DNA of 64,000 nt. Origin: Planctomycetota bacterium. GTDB taxonomy: Bacteria; Planctomycetota; B15-G4; SIAN01. The DNA is taken from the NCBI GenBank assembly GCA_009691715.1, contig SIAN01000021.1, positions 1 through 64,000 of the forward strand. The letters run 5' to 3'. Below the pieces are notes generated by a model, which saw only the letters and a program-made list of their open reading frames with translations, was not told the DNA's origin and did not search any database. Below, piece after piece: positions 56,501 to 64,000 of this stretch (its first letter is position 1; each line of letters begins with the position of its first letter). The position numbers were made by a program, and so were the translations under genes.

Positions 56501-59332
56501 GCGCTGTCGGGATGGTGCACGGCGCTCGATCGCAAGGACGCGGCGACGCGCGCGCGCTTGGCAGCGTGGAGCGCAATCGACGAATACGCGCTGGCCGATC
56601 AGGTGAACCACGCGCGCGGGTCGTTGAACGATCGGGGCGATGGCGTCCCGGCCGGGCTTCCCGATGAGGTGCCGGAGAAGCTGATCGCGCTGATGCGCAA
56701 GGCGACGTGGCCCGAGCAGCAGCTCTGGACCGTGCGCGAGCTGTACGGAAAGACCAAGGACTTCCGGTTGCTCGAATGCCTGCCGGAGGCGGTGATCGGC
56801 CACACGGCGCAGGGCATCTATCGCTACCTGTCGCAGCTCGCGGGCGCGTTTCAGATGGTCGACGAAGAGGCCACCGTCGATCGCGTGGTCGAAGGACTCG
56901 CAATGGCGCGCGAGCGTGCGACATCGGTCGTCGATCGCCGTGCGCTCGACTACCTCGAGTTCCTGGCGCGCTGGCAGGCAGCGGCGCAGACGAACGGCGG
57001 CGGTCCGCACGCGACCGCGGCGCTGGCAGCGATGAAGCGCGCATTCGTGGCGCCGATCGAGAACGGCGAAGAGGTGCCGCTTGCGCAGTTCCTGGCGAGC
57101 CTTGATCGACTCGGCGCCGTGGCGTTGCAGGACGAGCAGATCCGGCAGCTCGCGGCGCTGGTGGCGCGCGCGGCGGCATCCGACGACACGCGTCTGGTGC
57201 TCGGCTTCTCGCTGGCGACGGCGCAGTGGAACGCCAACCGGCACGATGAGGCGATCCGCACGATCGTGGCGGAGCTCGGGTTGCGCCGCGTCGCGAATGG
57301 CGGGCGGTTGCCCGACAGCGCGAATGGCCCACTCGGCTTTGCGGTCGATCGGCTGGCGATCCGGCGGCGTCACGCAGACGCGGAACAGTTGGTCGCGGGC
57401 GAGATCGCGGTCGCGCGGCACGGCGCGCGCGTGCAGTGGCTCGACGACATGCTGCACGGGATTTGGGCGCGAGCGCTGCGCGAAGGCGGGCGGGTCGCGT
57501 TCGGCAGCAGTGCCGAGTTGTTCGCCAAGGCAGACGTGGCGATCGCGAAGAAGCTGACGGTGCGAACGAACGAGGGGCGCGCGTACCAGCTGATCGACGA
57601 TCGCGTGGAGGTCATGCGATCGGCACATCAAGTCGGCGTGAAAGGTGTCGGTGATGCGGCGCAGCGGCTCGCGTTCGAGGAACTGCCAAAGATCCTGGCC
57701 GACTACCAGTACCGCAATGGCCAAACGATGATCAGCCAAGTGGCGCAGGTGGTGCACGAGACCGCCGGGCCGAAGGAAGCGGTCGAGTTCTTCGTCGTGC
57801 GCGCCGAGAACGAGCCGCGCTGGATCGCGCGCATCGGGCAGCACTTCTTCGACTACCACAGCTGGTCGCTCGCGGATGTTCGGCGGAAGGCTGCGCGGCT
57901 CGACGGGCGGCTGGAGCAACGGCTGCTCGCGCTCGTGACGCGGGAACTGCGCGCGGAGATGCGCAACGGCAACCAGCGCGGGCGGGCGTTCTACGCTGTC
58001 AACTACGACACTTTCTGGAGCAGCAAGGCCGACGACTTCGCGCAGGCGGCGCAGGCGGAGTTGGCGGAGGGGCGCGACGACGAGCCGGTGGCGTTGCGCG
58101 TCGCGAGCTACCTCTACGACGGTTTGCGGCGGTACGAGCCGGCCATCGCGGTGTTGCGCGAGAGGCTGCGTGGCGGACGGCTCGGCCTCGATGGGCAGAC
58201 GTTGCTCGCGCAGTGGCTGCACGCGCAGAGTCACGACGCGGAGGCGCGGCCGCTCACCGAGGCGTTGATTGCGGCGCGTCCCGACGCGCTCGAGTTGCGG
58301 TTCCTGCTGATGGCGGTGCACAGCGGGTTGCATCAGCGCGATGCGGCCGATTCCGTGCGCGCCGCGGCGGAGGCGCGGTGGCGGGAGATGAAGCGCTTCG
58401 GCGAAGAGGAGATCGTCCGGCAGTTCGGCTGGGCGGCGTACGAGGCGAAGCTCTGGCAGCCGGCCGCCGACTACTACGGCGAGGCGATCGAGATGCATGC
58501 GCGGAGCGCGCCGAATCGCGGCGTCGGCGATGGCACGCTCGGGCCGTACTACCAGCGGCGGAGCGAGGCGCTGTCGCAGGTCGGAAAGCACGTCGAGGCG
58601 ATCGACGCGGCGGCGGGTGCGGTGGTGGCGTGGGGGGCGGCGCAGGAGCAGCGGAAGCAGGCGCTCGCGGCGCTGGAGGAGGCGCTCGCCAGCGCGACCG
58701 ATCTCGACGCATTCACGGCGCGCGTGGAGGCGGAGGTCGCGGCGAGCGGGCTCGAGAATCCGCTGCTGCGCAAGTCGATCGGAAAGGCGTGGCTGCAGAA
58801 ACGCCAGCCGGCGAAGGCGGAGACGCAGTGGCAGGCGGCGTTGGCGGCGGCGCCCGACGACGAGGAGATCGCCCAGTTGCTGGTGACGCTCTACGACCAG
58901 TTGAAGCGGCCCGAGCAGGCGGTCGCGGCGCTGTTCGCGCGGCTCGATGCGAACGGGCACGACGTCGCGGTGATGAAGGAGTTGGGCGAGCGGCTGCAGC
59001 GGATGGAGGACCCAGCGCGAGCGGAGCGGGTGCACACGCAGTTAGTCGAGGCGCTGCTCGGCGAAAGCGAGGGCCACCAGGCGCTGGCCGAAGTGCGCGA
59101 CGGCCAGCGGCGATGGACCGACGCCGCCGAACAGTGGCGCCAGGTCGCGCGCATCCGCGCCACCGAACCCACCGGCTGGCTCGGCCTCGCCAAGTCCCTC
59201 CTGCGCGCCGGCGACCGCCCCGCCGCCAAGGAGACGATCGACCACCTCCTCGGCACCGACTGGGACGCGCGCTTCGGCGACGTCAAGACCGAAGCCCGCC
59301 GCCTCCTCACCTCCCCCACCGGCAGCTTCTGA
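50501..59332 (+). CDS. Giant exported VIT/VWA/TPR protein (2943 aa)
   Basis: ATG 50501 begins a signal peptide (about 4-21). Residues about 30-130 look like a FecR-type domain (NEWVKTGARGANALQLRT, LGPGALVELV). A VIT domain (about 184-310) has TIVEESFLNHTNVVLEGVFY, FPLPADASISSFGMWIGDEL and KERARAIYEQILREKRDPG. The VWA domain starts near 430 with DWLLLCDTSGSLRGAAR (metal-site DxSxS). About 810-970 is Gly/Asp/Ser-rich low complexity, including GGGGGRGGGKGDH. The remaining about 1900 residues are helical with TPR-like repeats, clearest near the end (GKAWLQKRQPAKAETQWQAA and DEEIAQLLVTLYDQLKRPEQ). The ligand is unknown. Confidence 0.85.
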   Translation: MRTPLALGVALFGIALAPLLAPQEVTPLSHDSSIAKVIDREGVGLARGGADPRWRCAEENGLLFANEWVKTGARGANALQLRTKSGATLTLGPGALVELVNATEIRIASGEVEIAPRAEAPITVRGPGDAVLPVAALPLATTTVVRARDGKLETVTPPPPWLTGYQSGQSTEAMGSLLANVDGRDVPLTLGYHKVTVDIRDQIARTIVEESFLNHTNVVLEGVFYFPLPADASISSFGMWIGDELVEGDIVEKERARAIYEQILREKRDPGLLEWTGGNLFKARVYPISGEKRIKIGWTQVLKKRGDQFTWNYALQSEMLRRTPLTQLAVEVTVSSAEPLAAVACPSHPCRISATDHAASVSFDAQEFRPDRDFELRITTKPATDSGAWRSSPNLSFVADQRGDDGYFMVRFSPPARDGVPPPDPQRPSDWLLLCDTSGSLRGAARATQLQFLEALLGSLGEHDTIQLATCDVETRFAFAAQVANSTANREAALHFVEQREALGWSDLAGAFKQSFAAMRPETQLVYVGDGVATLGDADPAKCAAAITAAFGGRGRVHAVVPGSTQEPIVLRAITRLGDGSLRAIGGGTDATQIAQELLADATQPRAKDVKIEFEGLAVAAVYPETLPSLADGEQQIVVGRWDARTGARAKVRVTSSSFKLETDVVLDDLGDKASFIPRLWARHHLDHLLAQPATADTKAATIALSQEFQIVTPYTSFLVLESEADRERFRLQKGTRMRDGEEFFAKGKSDAGFELAKAQMQKAAEWHVGLRREVLVMLAALDRDFTEALRPQSMEVAYGAAPQGATELSSWGFGRSDGGYYRGPGDAVPASVGGDGHGLRRKAGESLRQLGYVDSDGLDDESKADKNLGFESGEAESEPGAFTGDPGEPSADPASAAYDDLELDDLAGAKLRSRPAATPAFEMARSDKRGYLRSRGGLFGGGGGGRGGGKGDHFGLAKFERSARANDWSRLDAGRRLSEDWRDEIPGRVDPLLGFFVELPPPGAAAPPAFDGEVGALLRTLDQRARLAAIADALQLTVDGTSIDARGRRLTMGHGRWLHSNEAWFAEPVHRAGDDARIDWSRGGERGTWSVAWRIGRARAEASGDATAFALPPGHLFEQPGDRFRGMKATLARIDGGVRVTFRRASVRAGRIELDLAVGADPDSTRPIAERWFDDLDQLYHEVRWQEWQRVAGIAIAMRVIESSPLAGSRREWTLAATQLDAATAAREFDAALAPRAEVLELRDLPKDLATAKQLVVDGKATLEARWLLLRAAAARDDHTATRAAFADFAALAEATGPKRAIARLELTILTQVREHETLRQRLLRYANALAATPELADLARAEDLLALAGPLGAGDERLALIRTLTPVVERQIDRPDARYGHARHVLTELQQTPRVDEADALITAIARDFPERSDARIEWAQLQATRGDLEAGLKTIADAIATGGPWSEAEHSTLADARVHLLWNGYRLEQLIDEAVAESRERQDTMSETQLDRWCTALLYLDREAAWWQQIERWLNEARAAVAADKFTRPIETRLATAIAQALGQSGTFNWWNRTFTDAEAKVLIACGAALLDHERAGPHAQQLLGFHSLAQTLEARTQFGEIWKQTAAEVESAPATRLARRIALLKSVGFQPDGEEAGWQKLFDRLFARSRASSADEERLALEETVTQFGRRELQLGVLRERVARAKEGAPRGAAVAHLFDSLIGAGFDETAWTEAVALLPQVGPVEVFPLFDEADARFADVVRERDARVRAAQILAWHDFVNWSVDARAEAAVKARPDFTELPRKKLKVAQDEAVRAARTTTREWLAQRNAAASAGDPRPWLQLDRIWLDVLLRNNLAATRTDSLALLDAAIDATSSKADDAIALDTRIVAQRAATTLLFLLTRVEGEERAAHERELLAVTEPAAAAKHPLLDWRGLDYLRLVALDRGDELQAKLREWLGDGKDFTRQQYGRQLAWICAERGQLEEAIRVAEALTAGPLAASSEFGSSELEHNDWLALSGWCTALDRKDAATRARLAAWSAIDEYALADQVNHARGSLNDRGDGVPAGLPDEVPEKLIALMRKATWPEQQLWTVRELYGKTKDFRLLECLPEAVIGHTAQGIYRYLSQLAGAFQMVDEEATVDRVVEGLAMARERATSVVDRRALDYLEFLARWQAAAQTNGGGPHATAALAAMKRAFVAPIENGEEVPLAQFLASLDRLGAVALQDEQIRQLAALVARAAASDDTRLVLGFSLATAQWNANRHDEAIRTIVAELGLRRVANGGRLPDSANGPLGFAVDRLAIRRRHADAEQLVAGEIAVARHGARVQWLDDMLHGIWARALREGGRVAFGSSAELFAKADVAIAKKLTVRTNEGRAYQLIDDRVEVMRSAHQVGVKGVGDAAQRLAFEELPKILADYQYRNGQTMISQVAQVVHETAGPKEAVEFFVVRAENEPRWIARIGQHFFDYHSWSLADVRRKAARLDGRLEQRLLALVTRELRAEMRNGNQRGRAFYAVNYDTFWSSKADDFAQAAQAELAEGRDDEPVALRVASYLYDGLRRYEPAIAVLRERLRGGRLGLDGQTLLAQWLHAQSHDAEARPLTEALIAARPDALELRFLLMAVHSGLHQRDAADSVRAAAEARWREMKRFGEEEIVRQFGWAAYEAKLWQPAADYYGEAIEMHARSAPNRGVGDGTLGPYYQRRSEALSQVGKHVEAIDAAAGAVVAWGAAQEQRKQALAALEEALASATDLDAFTARVEAEVAASGLENPLLRKSIGKAWLQKRQPAKAETQWQAALAAAPDDEEIAQLLVTLYDQLKRPEQAVAALFARLDANGHDVAVMKELGERLQRMEDPARAERVHTQLVEALLGESEGHQALAEVRDGQRRWTDAAEQWRQVARIRATEPTGWLGLAKSLLRAGDRPAAKETIDHLLGTDWDARFGDVKTEARRLLTSPTGSF

Positions 59333-59397
59333 TCCGGGAACAGCGCCGCCGCTTTCTGAGCGATCGCGCACGCACCATCGCACGCCGCCCGACCGGT

Positions 59398-59448
59398 GGT
59401 GACGAAACCGACGTTCTGTGTCTGGATCAGATTGTCGGTTTCGTCACC
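59398..59448 (-). repeat. Family A hairpin repeat, copy A9 (reverse orientation)
   Basis: Perfect arms GGTGACGAAACCGAC and GTCGGTTTCGTCACC with the loop in the reverse orientation, as in A5. It follows the giant VIT/VWA gene and precedes the dipeptidase gene. Confidence 0.92.
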
Positions 59449-59466
59449 GGCCCCTGCGACAACTTG

Positions 59467-59499
59467 TCCGCCGTTCTGGTCCTGGAACGAAACGGCGGG
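59467..59499. repeat. Family B hairpin repeat, copy B3
   Basis: TCCGCCGTTCTGG and the segment GAACGAAACGGCGGG enclose a TCCTG centre. It lies 18 bp after A9, again an A-B pair. Confidence 0.85.
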
Positions 59500-59522
59500 C
59501 GCGCGGTAGCTTTCCGCAAACC

Positions 59523-60977
<1,455 letters not shown>

Positions 60978-61071
60978 GCAAGGAGGGGCGCGATCCCGCA
61001 CTGCATGAGCCGAGCGGCATGCGGCTCCGCGGCGGCGGTTCGAGCGCTGACTGCAACCCGCTCGGCCAAAA

Positions 61072-61551
61072 TCACGAGCTGGAGCGCAGCGCCCCCGTCC
61101 TCGTCGCATGGATGAAGTCGACGTACGGTGGCAAGTGCCCCGCCGCGCGCAGTTCGGCGAGCAACTGCCCACGATGGTGGGCGCCGTGCAACGCGACGTG
61201 GGTGAGCACGTCGGCGACGCGGCTCGTGTAGCGCTCGCCCTTGCTGTTGGTGTAGGTGATCATCGCCTCGAGGGCGTCAGGCACGAGCGGAGCCGACCAG
61301 CGGCGCCAGCGTTCTCTCAGCGCCCCGACTTCCGCGCTGCATTGTGCGAGCGTCCACTGCGGCCAGACAGCACAGGGCGAAGGCGTCCCCTGGAGTCGCG
61401 CGAGCCAGAGTCGCGACGCGCCGACGACATGATTCAGCAGCGCGAGCGCGCGGGCGGGCGGCGCAGGCAGCGGGCGAAGCGACGCGAGGATCTCGCGATT
61501 GGCCCAGCCGTCATAGTCGAGCTGCTGCTCCTGCGTGGGCGGCAACGGCAT
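61072..61551 (-). CDS. DinB-family protein
   Basis: The 159-residue four-helix protein has LLNHVVGASRLWLARLQG near 38-55 and VADVLTHVALHGAHHRGQLL near 112-131. The three His residues (one in LNHVV, two in HGAHHRGQ) form the metal site of the DinB/YfiT superfamily, members of which are often thiol-dependent transferases. The substrate is unknown. It lies 40 bp downstream of the alpha/beta hydrolase gene on the same strand. Confidence 0.85.
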   Translation of the reverse strand: MPLPPTQEQQLDYDGWANREILASLRPLPAPPARALALLNHVVGASRLWLARLQGTPSPCAVWPQWTLAQCSAEVGALRERWRRWSAPLVPDALEAMITYTNSKGERYTSRVADVLTHVALHGAHHRGQLLAELRAAGHLPPYVDFIHATRTGALRSSS

Positions 61552-61591
61552 CGTCGGCTCCTTCGCGTCGGGATGACGGTCAGTCGCTCGT

Positions 61592-63265
61592 TCAGTGGCT
61601 CTGCAGCCAGGCGGTCAGCTTCGACAGGAATTCGGCGTCGACGGGGCGCGCCTTCAGGTAGTCGGCGGTGCTTGGCGGGTCGGAGAGGGTGCGTTTGAAG
61701 AGGTGGTCGAGGTCGGGGAAGAGGGCGAGCGTCACGTCCGCGTTGCCGGCGGCGCGCAGGGCCGCGACCAGCGGTGGCGTGTCGCGATCGGCGGAGACCT
61801 GCACGTCCTTCGCGCCCTGCGCGATCAGCACCGACTGTTTCACACTGGCGATCTGCGCGATCGGATCGTGCTCCGCATGGCTGCGCAGCCAGGCGCGGTC
61901 CTTGAGCGCGGGCCGGTAGTCGGCGCGCACCTCCGCCGGATCGATCTCGCCTGTGCCGGTCACGAGTTCGAGGAACTTCGCGTGCACCTCGAGTTCGCTG
62001 TCGATCATCGGCTGCGGCACTCCGGCTGCCGCGAGCCCGCTGCGCTTCTGGTCTTGCAAGATCGCGAACATGCTGCGTCCCGGCGCCGCCATCAGCACGA
62101 TCCCGCGCAGCGGCAGCTCGCACGCGAGGATCGGCGCGGTCACGCCGCCCTCGCTGTGGCCGATGACGAAGACGCGCTTCGGATCGACATCGGGCCGCGC
62201 CAGCAGGAATTCGACACCCGCGCGCGCGTCATCGACCAGGTTGCCGAGCGTGAGCCCCTCGAGCGGCCCGCCGCTCTTCCCGACGCCGCGGTCGTCGACG
62301 CGCAGCACCAGGAACTCCGCCTCAGTCAAGTGATCGAGCAGTTCGTGCGTGCCGAGCTCGATGCCGCCCGACATGCCGTTGCGATCCTGCAGCCCCGAGC
62401 CGCTGACGAAGAAGACCGCCGGCAGCGCGCCTTCGAGCCCGCTCTTCTTCGTGACTTCGCCGGCAATCGACCAGCCGCCGCGGTCGATCGTGATCTCCTC
62501 CCGTTCGAACTGGTGCACAACACGACGCGGCGGCTCCAGCGTGAAGCGCTCGATCGGCTCGTCGGTGCGACGCATGCGGAAGCCCTGCGCGGCGACTTCG
62601 ACCTCGAACAGCTCGCCGTCCGGCATCAGCCGCAGCACCTCGCCGAGCGAGTCGCGGTACTTGCGTCCGCTCACCATCGCTTCGCCGCGCTTCACCTCGA
62701 ACGTGCCGAGCGTCTTGATTTCGTAGGCGAGCGTCGTCCCGCTCTCAGGGTGGAAGAGCGGTATGGCGACCGTCGGGCCGGATGCCGGCAGCGTCAGCTT
62801 CGTCGCCAGCTCGACCAGCCCGATCCAGTTATTGATCAGCATTCGCGCGTCGGGCGCGACCGCAATCCGGAACGGCTTTGTCTGCGACCCGACCACGCTG
62901 CTGCCGCTGGCGAATCCACCCGCGAACGTCGCGTCGAGCGCGGTCGCCGTCCCCGCCGCCTCACCGCACAGCCGGATCTGCCGCGGATGTCCGCCGTCAT
63001 CGACCAGCACTTCGCCGCTCGCGCACAACTCGGCGGCGCCGAGCGCGTTGTTGAGCTTCAGCTTCCAGCCACCGGTGAAGCGGTGGATGGCAGGCTCGAC
63101 ATCGGGCACGCGTCCGGCGTAGTCCCACCAGCCGTGGCCGACCGCCACGCCGCCTTGCTCGAAGATCCACGCGGCGGTCGCACCAGGAACGTAGACGTCG
63201 GCGACCGTGCGCGACGTTTGCTGCGGCAACGCCGCAGCAACCCAAACCACCCAACCTGCCACCAT
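61592..63265 (-). CDS. Exported alpha/beta hydrolase
   Basis: The 557-residue protein has a short signal peptide (MVAGWVVWVAAALPQQ). An N-terminal beta domain (about 20-240) is followed by an alpha/beta hydrolase with PAVFFVSGSGLQDRNG (oxyanion region), LRVDDRGVGKSGGPLEG, VFVIGHSEGGVTAPIL (nucleophile Ser in G-H-S-E-G), VLIAQGAKDVQV (acid Asp) and LFPDLDHLFKRT (His). This is the S9/acyl-esterase-like type found in many exported bacterial hydrolases. The substrate is not known. Confidence 0.88.
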   Translation of the reverse strand: MVAGWVVWVAAALPQQTSRTVADVYVPGATAAWIFEQGGVAVGHGWWDYAGRVPDVEPAIHRFTGGWKLKLNNALGAAELCASGEVLVDDGGHPRQIRLCGEAAGTATALDATFAGGFASGSSVVGSQTKPFRIAVAPDARMLINNWIGLVELATKLTLPASGPTVAIPLFHPESGTTLAYEIKTLGTFEVKRGEAMVSGRKYRDSLGEVLRLMPDGELFEVEVAAQGFRMRRTDEPIERFTLEPPRRVVHQFEREEITIDRGGWSIAGEVTKKSGLEGALPAVFFVSGSGLQDRNGMSGGIELGTHELLDHLTEAEFLVLRVDDRGVGKSGGPLEGLTLGNLVDDARAGVEFLLARPDVDPKRVFVIGHSEGGVTAPILACELPLRGIVLMAAPGRSMFAILQDQKRSGLAAAGVPQPMIDSELEVHAKFLELVTGTGEIDPAEVRADYRPALKDRAWLRSHAEHDPIAQIASVKQSVLIAQGAKDVQVSADRDTPPLVAALRAAGNADVTLALFPDLDHLFKRTLSDPPSTADYLKARPVDAEFLSKLTAWLQSH

Positions 63266-63414
63266 CGCGCGCTCCCGTCATCCGAGCCCGTCGTTTCGTG
63301 AGGGCGGAGATCGTAGCCCGCCGTTCGCTCGGGCACGGAACGCGCTGCGGCGTTCGTCGATGCACCGATCGTCGCGTCGTCACAATCAGCGAATCGCGCC
63401 GGCTCAGCGGTCGT

Positions 63415-63594
63415 TTACTGATGCGTCGGCGGCGCCGCTGCCCAGGCGCTGGCAAACCAGACCACGGTGGCGATCAGCATCCAGCGTTTCACGGCATCGA
63501 GGTCGAGCGTGCCGCGAAAGTAGGCGATGGCGGGCCAGAGCGTCGCGACCAGCGCGAGCCAGGAGACGAGACGGAGTGCGCGACGGAGCGTCAT
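63415..63594 (-). CDS. Small membrane protein (59 aa) next to the NCS1 permease
   Basis: The peptide has two hydrophobic helices (LRLVSWLALVATLWPAIAYF and MLIATVVWFASAWAAA) joined by a short polar loop. Its ATG (63594) overlaps the stop of the permease gene by four bases (ATGA), so it is translationally coupled and may be a small permease partner. I do not recognise a named family. Confidence 0.7.
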   Translation of the reverse strand: MTLRRALRLVSWLALVATLWPAIAYFRGTLDLDAVKRWMLIATVVWFASAWAAAPPTHQ

Positions 63595-64000
63595 CGGGAC
63601 GGCTCCGAGGCGGCGTGCATAACGACTCCGCTTCGCTGTCGATCCCGTCGCTGCCACACGGCGCTGAGCAGCGTGTAAAGCAGCCCTGCCAGCACCCAGC
63701 CCGGCAAACTGACGAAGTAGATCTCGACGCCGCCCCACTGCACGAGCGCGGCGCAGCTCGCGAGCGTCAGCAGCCAGGTGAGACCCGCGGCGCCGTAGAA
63801 CTCGAGGCCGCGCTTCATCGCCCACCAGCTTTGAAGCCCGAGCCGCGGCAGCAACCAGTAGTCGGCGACGATCACCGCGCCCATCGGCATCAGCACCATT
63901 CCATAGAACGCGACGAACCCGAGCAGCTTCATCGCGACCGCGGGAAAGAGACCGGCGACGGTCGCGACCGCGCCGGCGAAGAGCGTGACCTTGAAGCGCG
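63591..64000 (-). CDS. NCS1-like nucleobase/cation permease, C-terminal part
   Basis: The gene runs off the right edge, leaving the last about 136 residues. Four hydrophobic helices are visible, with FYGMVLMPMGAVIVADYWLL close to the I-x-A-D-Y-F/W motif of the NCS1 (cytosine/purine/hydantoin) permease family. The tail is polar and basic. The family is inferred from this motif and the helix pattern. The upstream part must be seen to confirm it. Confidence 0.6.
   Translation of the reverse strand, partial: RFKVTLFAGAVATVAGLFPAVAMKLLGFVAFYGMVLMPMGAVIVADYWLLPRLGLQSWWAMKRGLEFYGAAGLTWLLTLASCAALVQWGGVEIYFVSLPGWVLAGLLYTLLSAVWQRRDRQRSGVVMHAASEPSR

Overview
This window is bacterial, very GC-rich and densely coding. 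Several families point to the phylum Planctomycetota: a Tat-exported DUF1501 protein next to a large PSCyt1/DUF1549/DUF1553 cytochrome-type protein, a ThuA plus DUF1080 (3-keto-disaccharide hydrolase) fusion, a Ser/Thr kinase fused to a formylglycine-generating-enzyme-like domain, several large carboxypeptidase-regulatory-like (CarboxypepD_reg) exported proteins, and ECF sigma factors with extracytoplasmic extensions. Phylum assignment is an inference from gene content. No rRNA, tRNA, CRISPR array or complete insertion sequence was seen.

Layout. 1-1.1 kb: 5' part of an efflux adaptor and a frameshifted small lipoprotein (minus strand). 1.1-2.7 kb: cupin lipoprotein, then a decayed FG-GAP gene carrying a 191-bp inverted-repeat element flanked by TTAA. 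2.7-6.2 kb: tightly overlapping minus operon (CarboxypepD_reg protein, polyphosphate-glucokinase-like ROK kinase, RsmC-like methyltransferase). 6.2-8.4 kb: SMUG-type uracil-DNA glycosylase diverging from a TlpA-like redoxin whose first active-site Cys codon is an in-frame TGA. 8.5-20.6 kb: metallophosphoesterase, ThuA/DUF1080 protein, methyltransferase, leuS, the DUF1501/PSCyt pair and a cyclase. 20.6-21.2 kb: a gene-free nest of repeats. 21.2-23.9 kb: kbl and tdh (threonine to glycine). 23.9-26.4 kb: an RGG-rich TPR protein. 26.7-34.5 kb: acyl-CoA synthetase, two paralogous CarboxypepD_reg proteins and homoserine dehydrogenase. 34.5-39.6 kb: an ECF sigma factor, a membrane partner and a secretin-like protein in overlapping order, then a second sigma factor fused to a transmembrane and CarboxypepD_reg domain (broken). 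39.6-42.6 kb: aroC and an aroA-aroK fusion. 42.7-64 kb: large exported proteins (HQLGH protein, kinase-FGE, M60 peptidase, a 2943-residue VIT/VWA/TPR protein), an old-yellow-enzyme-like oxidoreductase, an M20 dipeptidase, DinB, an alpha/beta hydrolase and the end of an NCS1-like permease.

The most exciting signal is the redoxin at 7191-8354. A single TGA sits exactly at the first Cys of the W-C-G-P-C active site, the frame continues through the rest of the domain, and a perfect hairpin with a GGUC apical loop follows 32 nt downstream. This looks like a selenocysteine-containing TlpA-type protein with its SECIS element. The second striking layer is repeats: nine copies of a 51-nt hairpin (family A), four copies of a 33-nt hairpin (family B, one inside a gene), two copies of a TIR element with a covarying internal hairpin, a 55-bp direct/inverted repeat cluster and an 18-bp tandem repeat. 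Family A/B ends supply the stop codons of at least three genes.

Five genes carry net frameshifts and at least two carry in-frame stops. Some of these may be assembly errors rather than biology.
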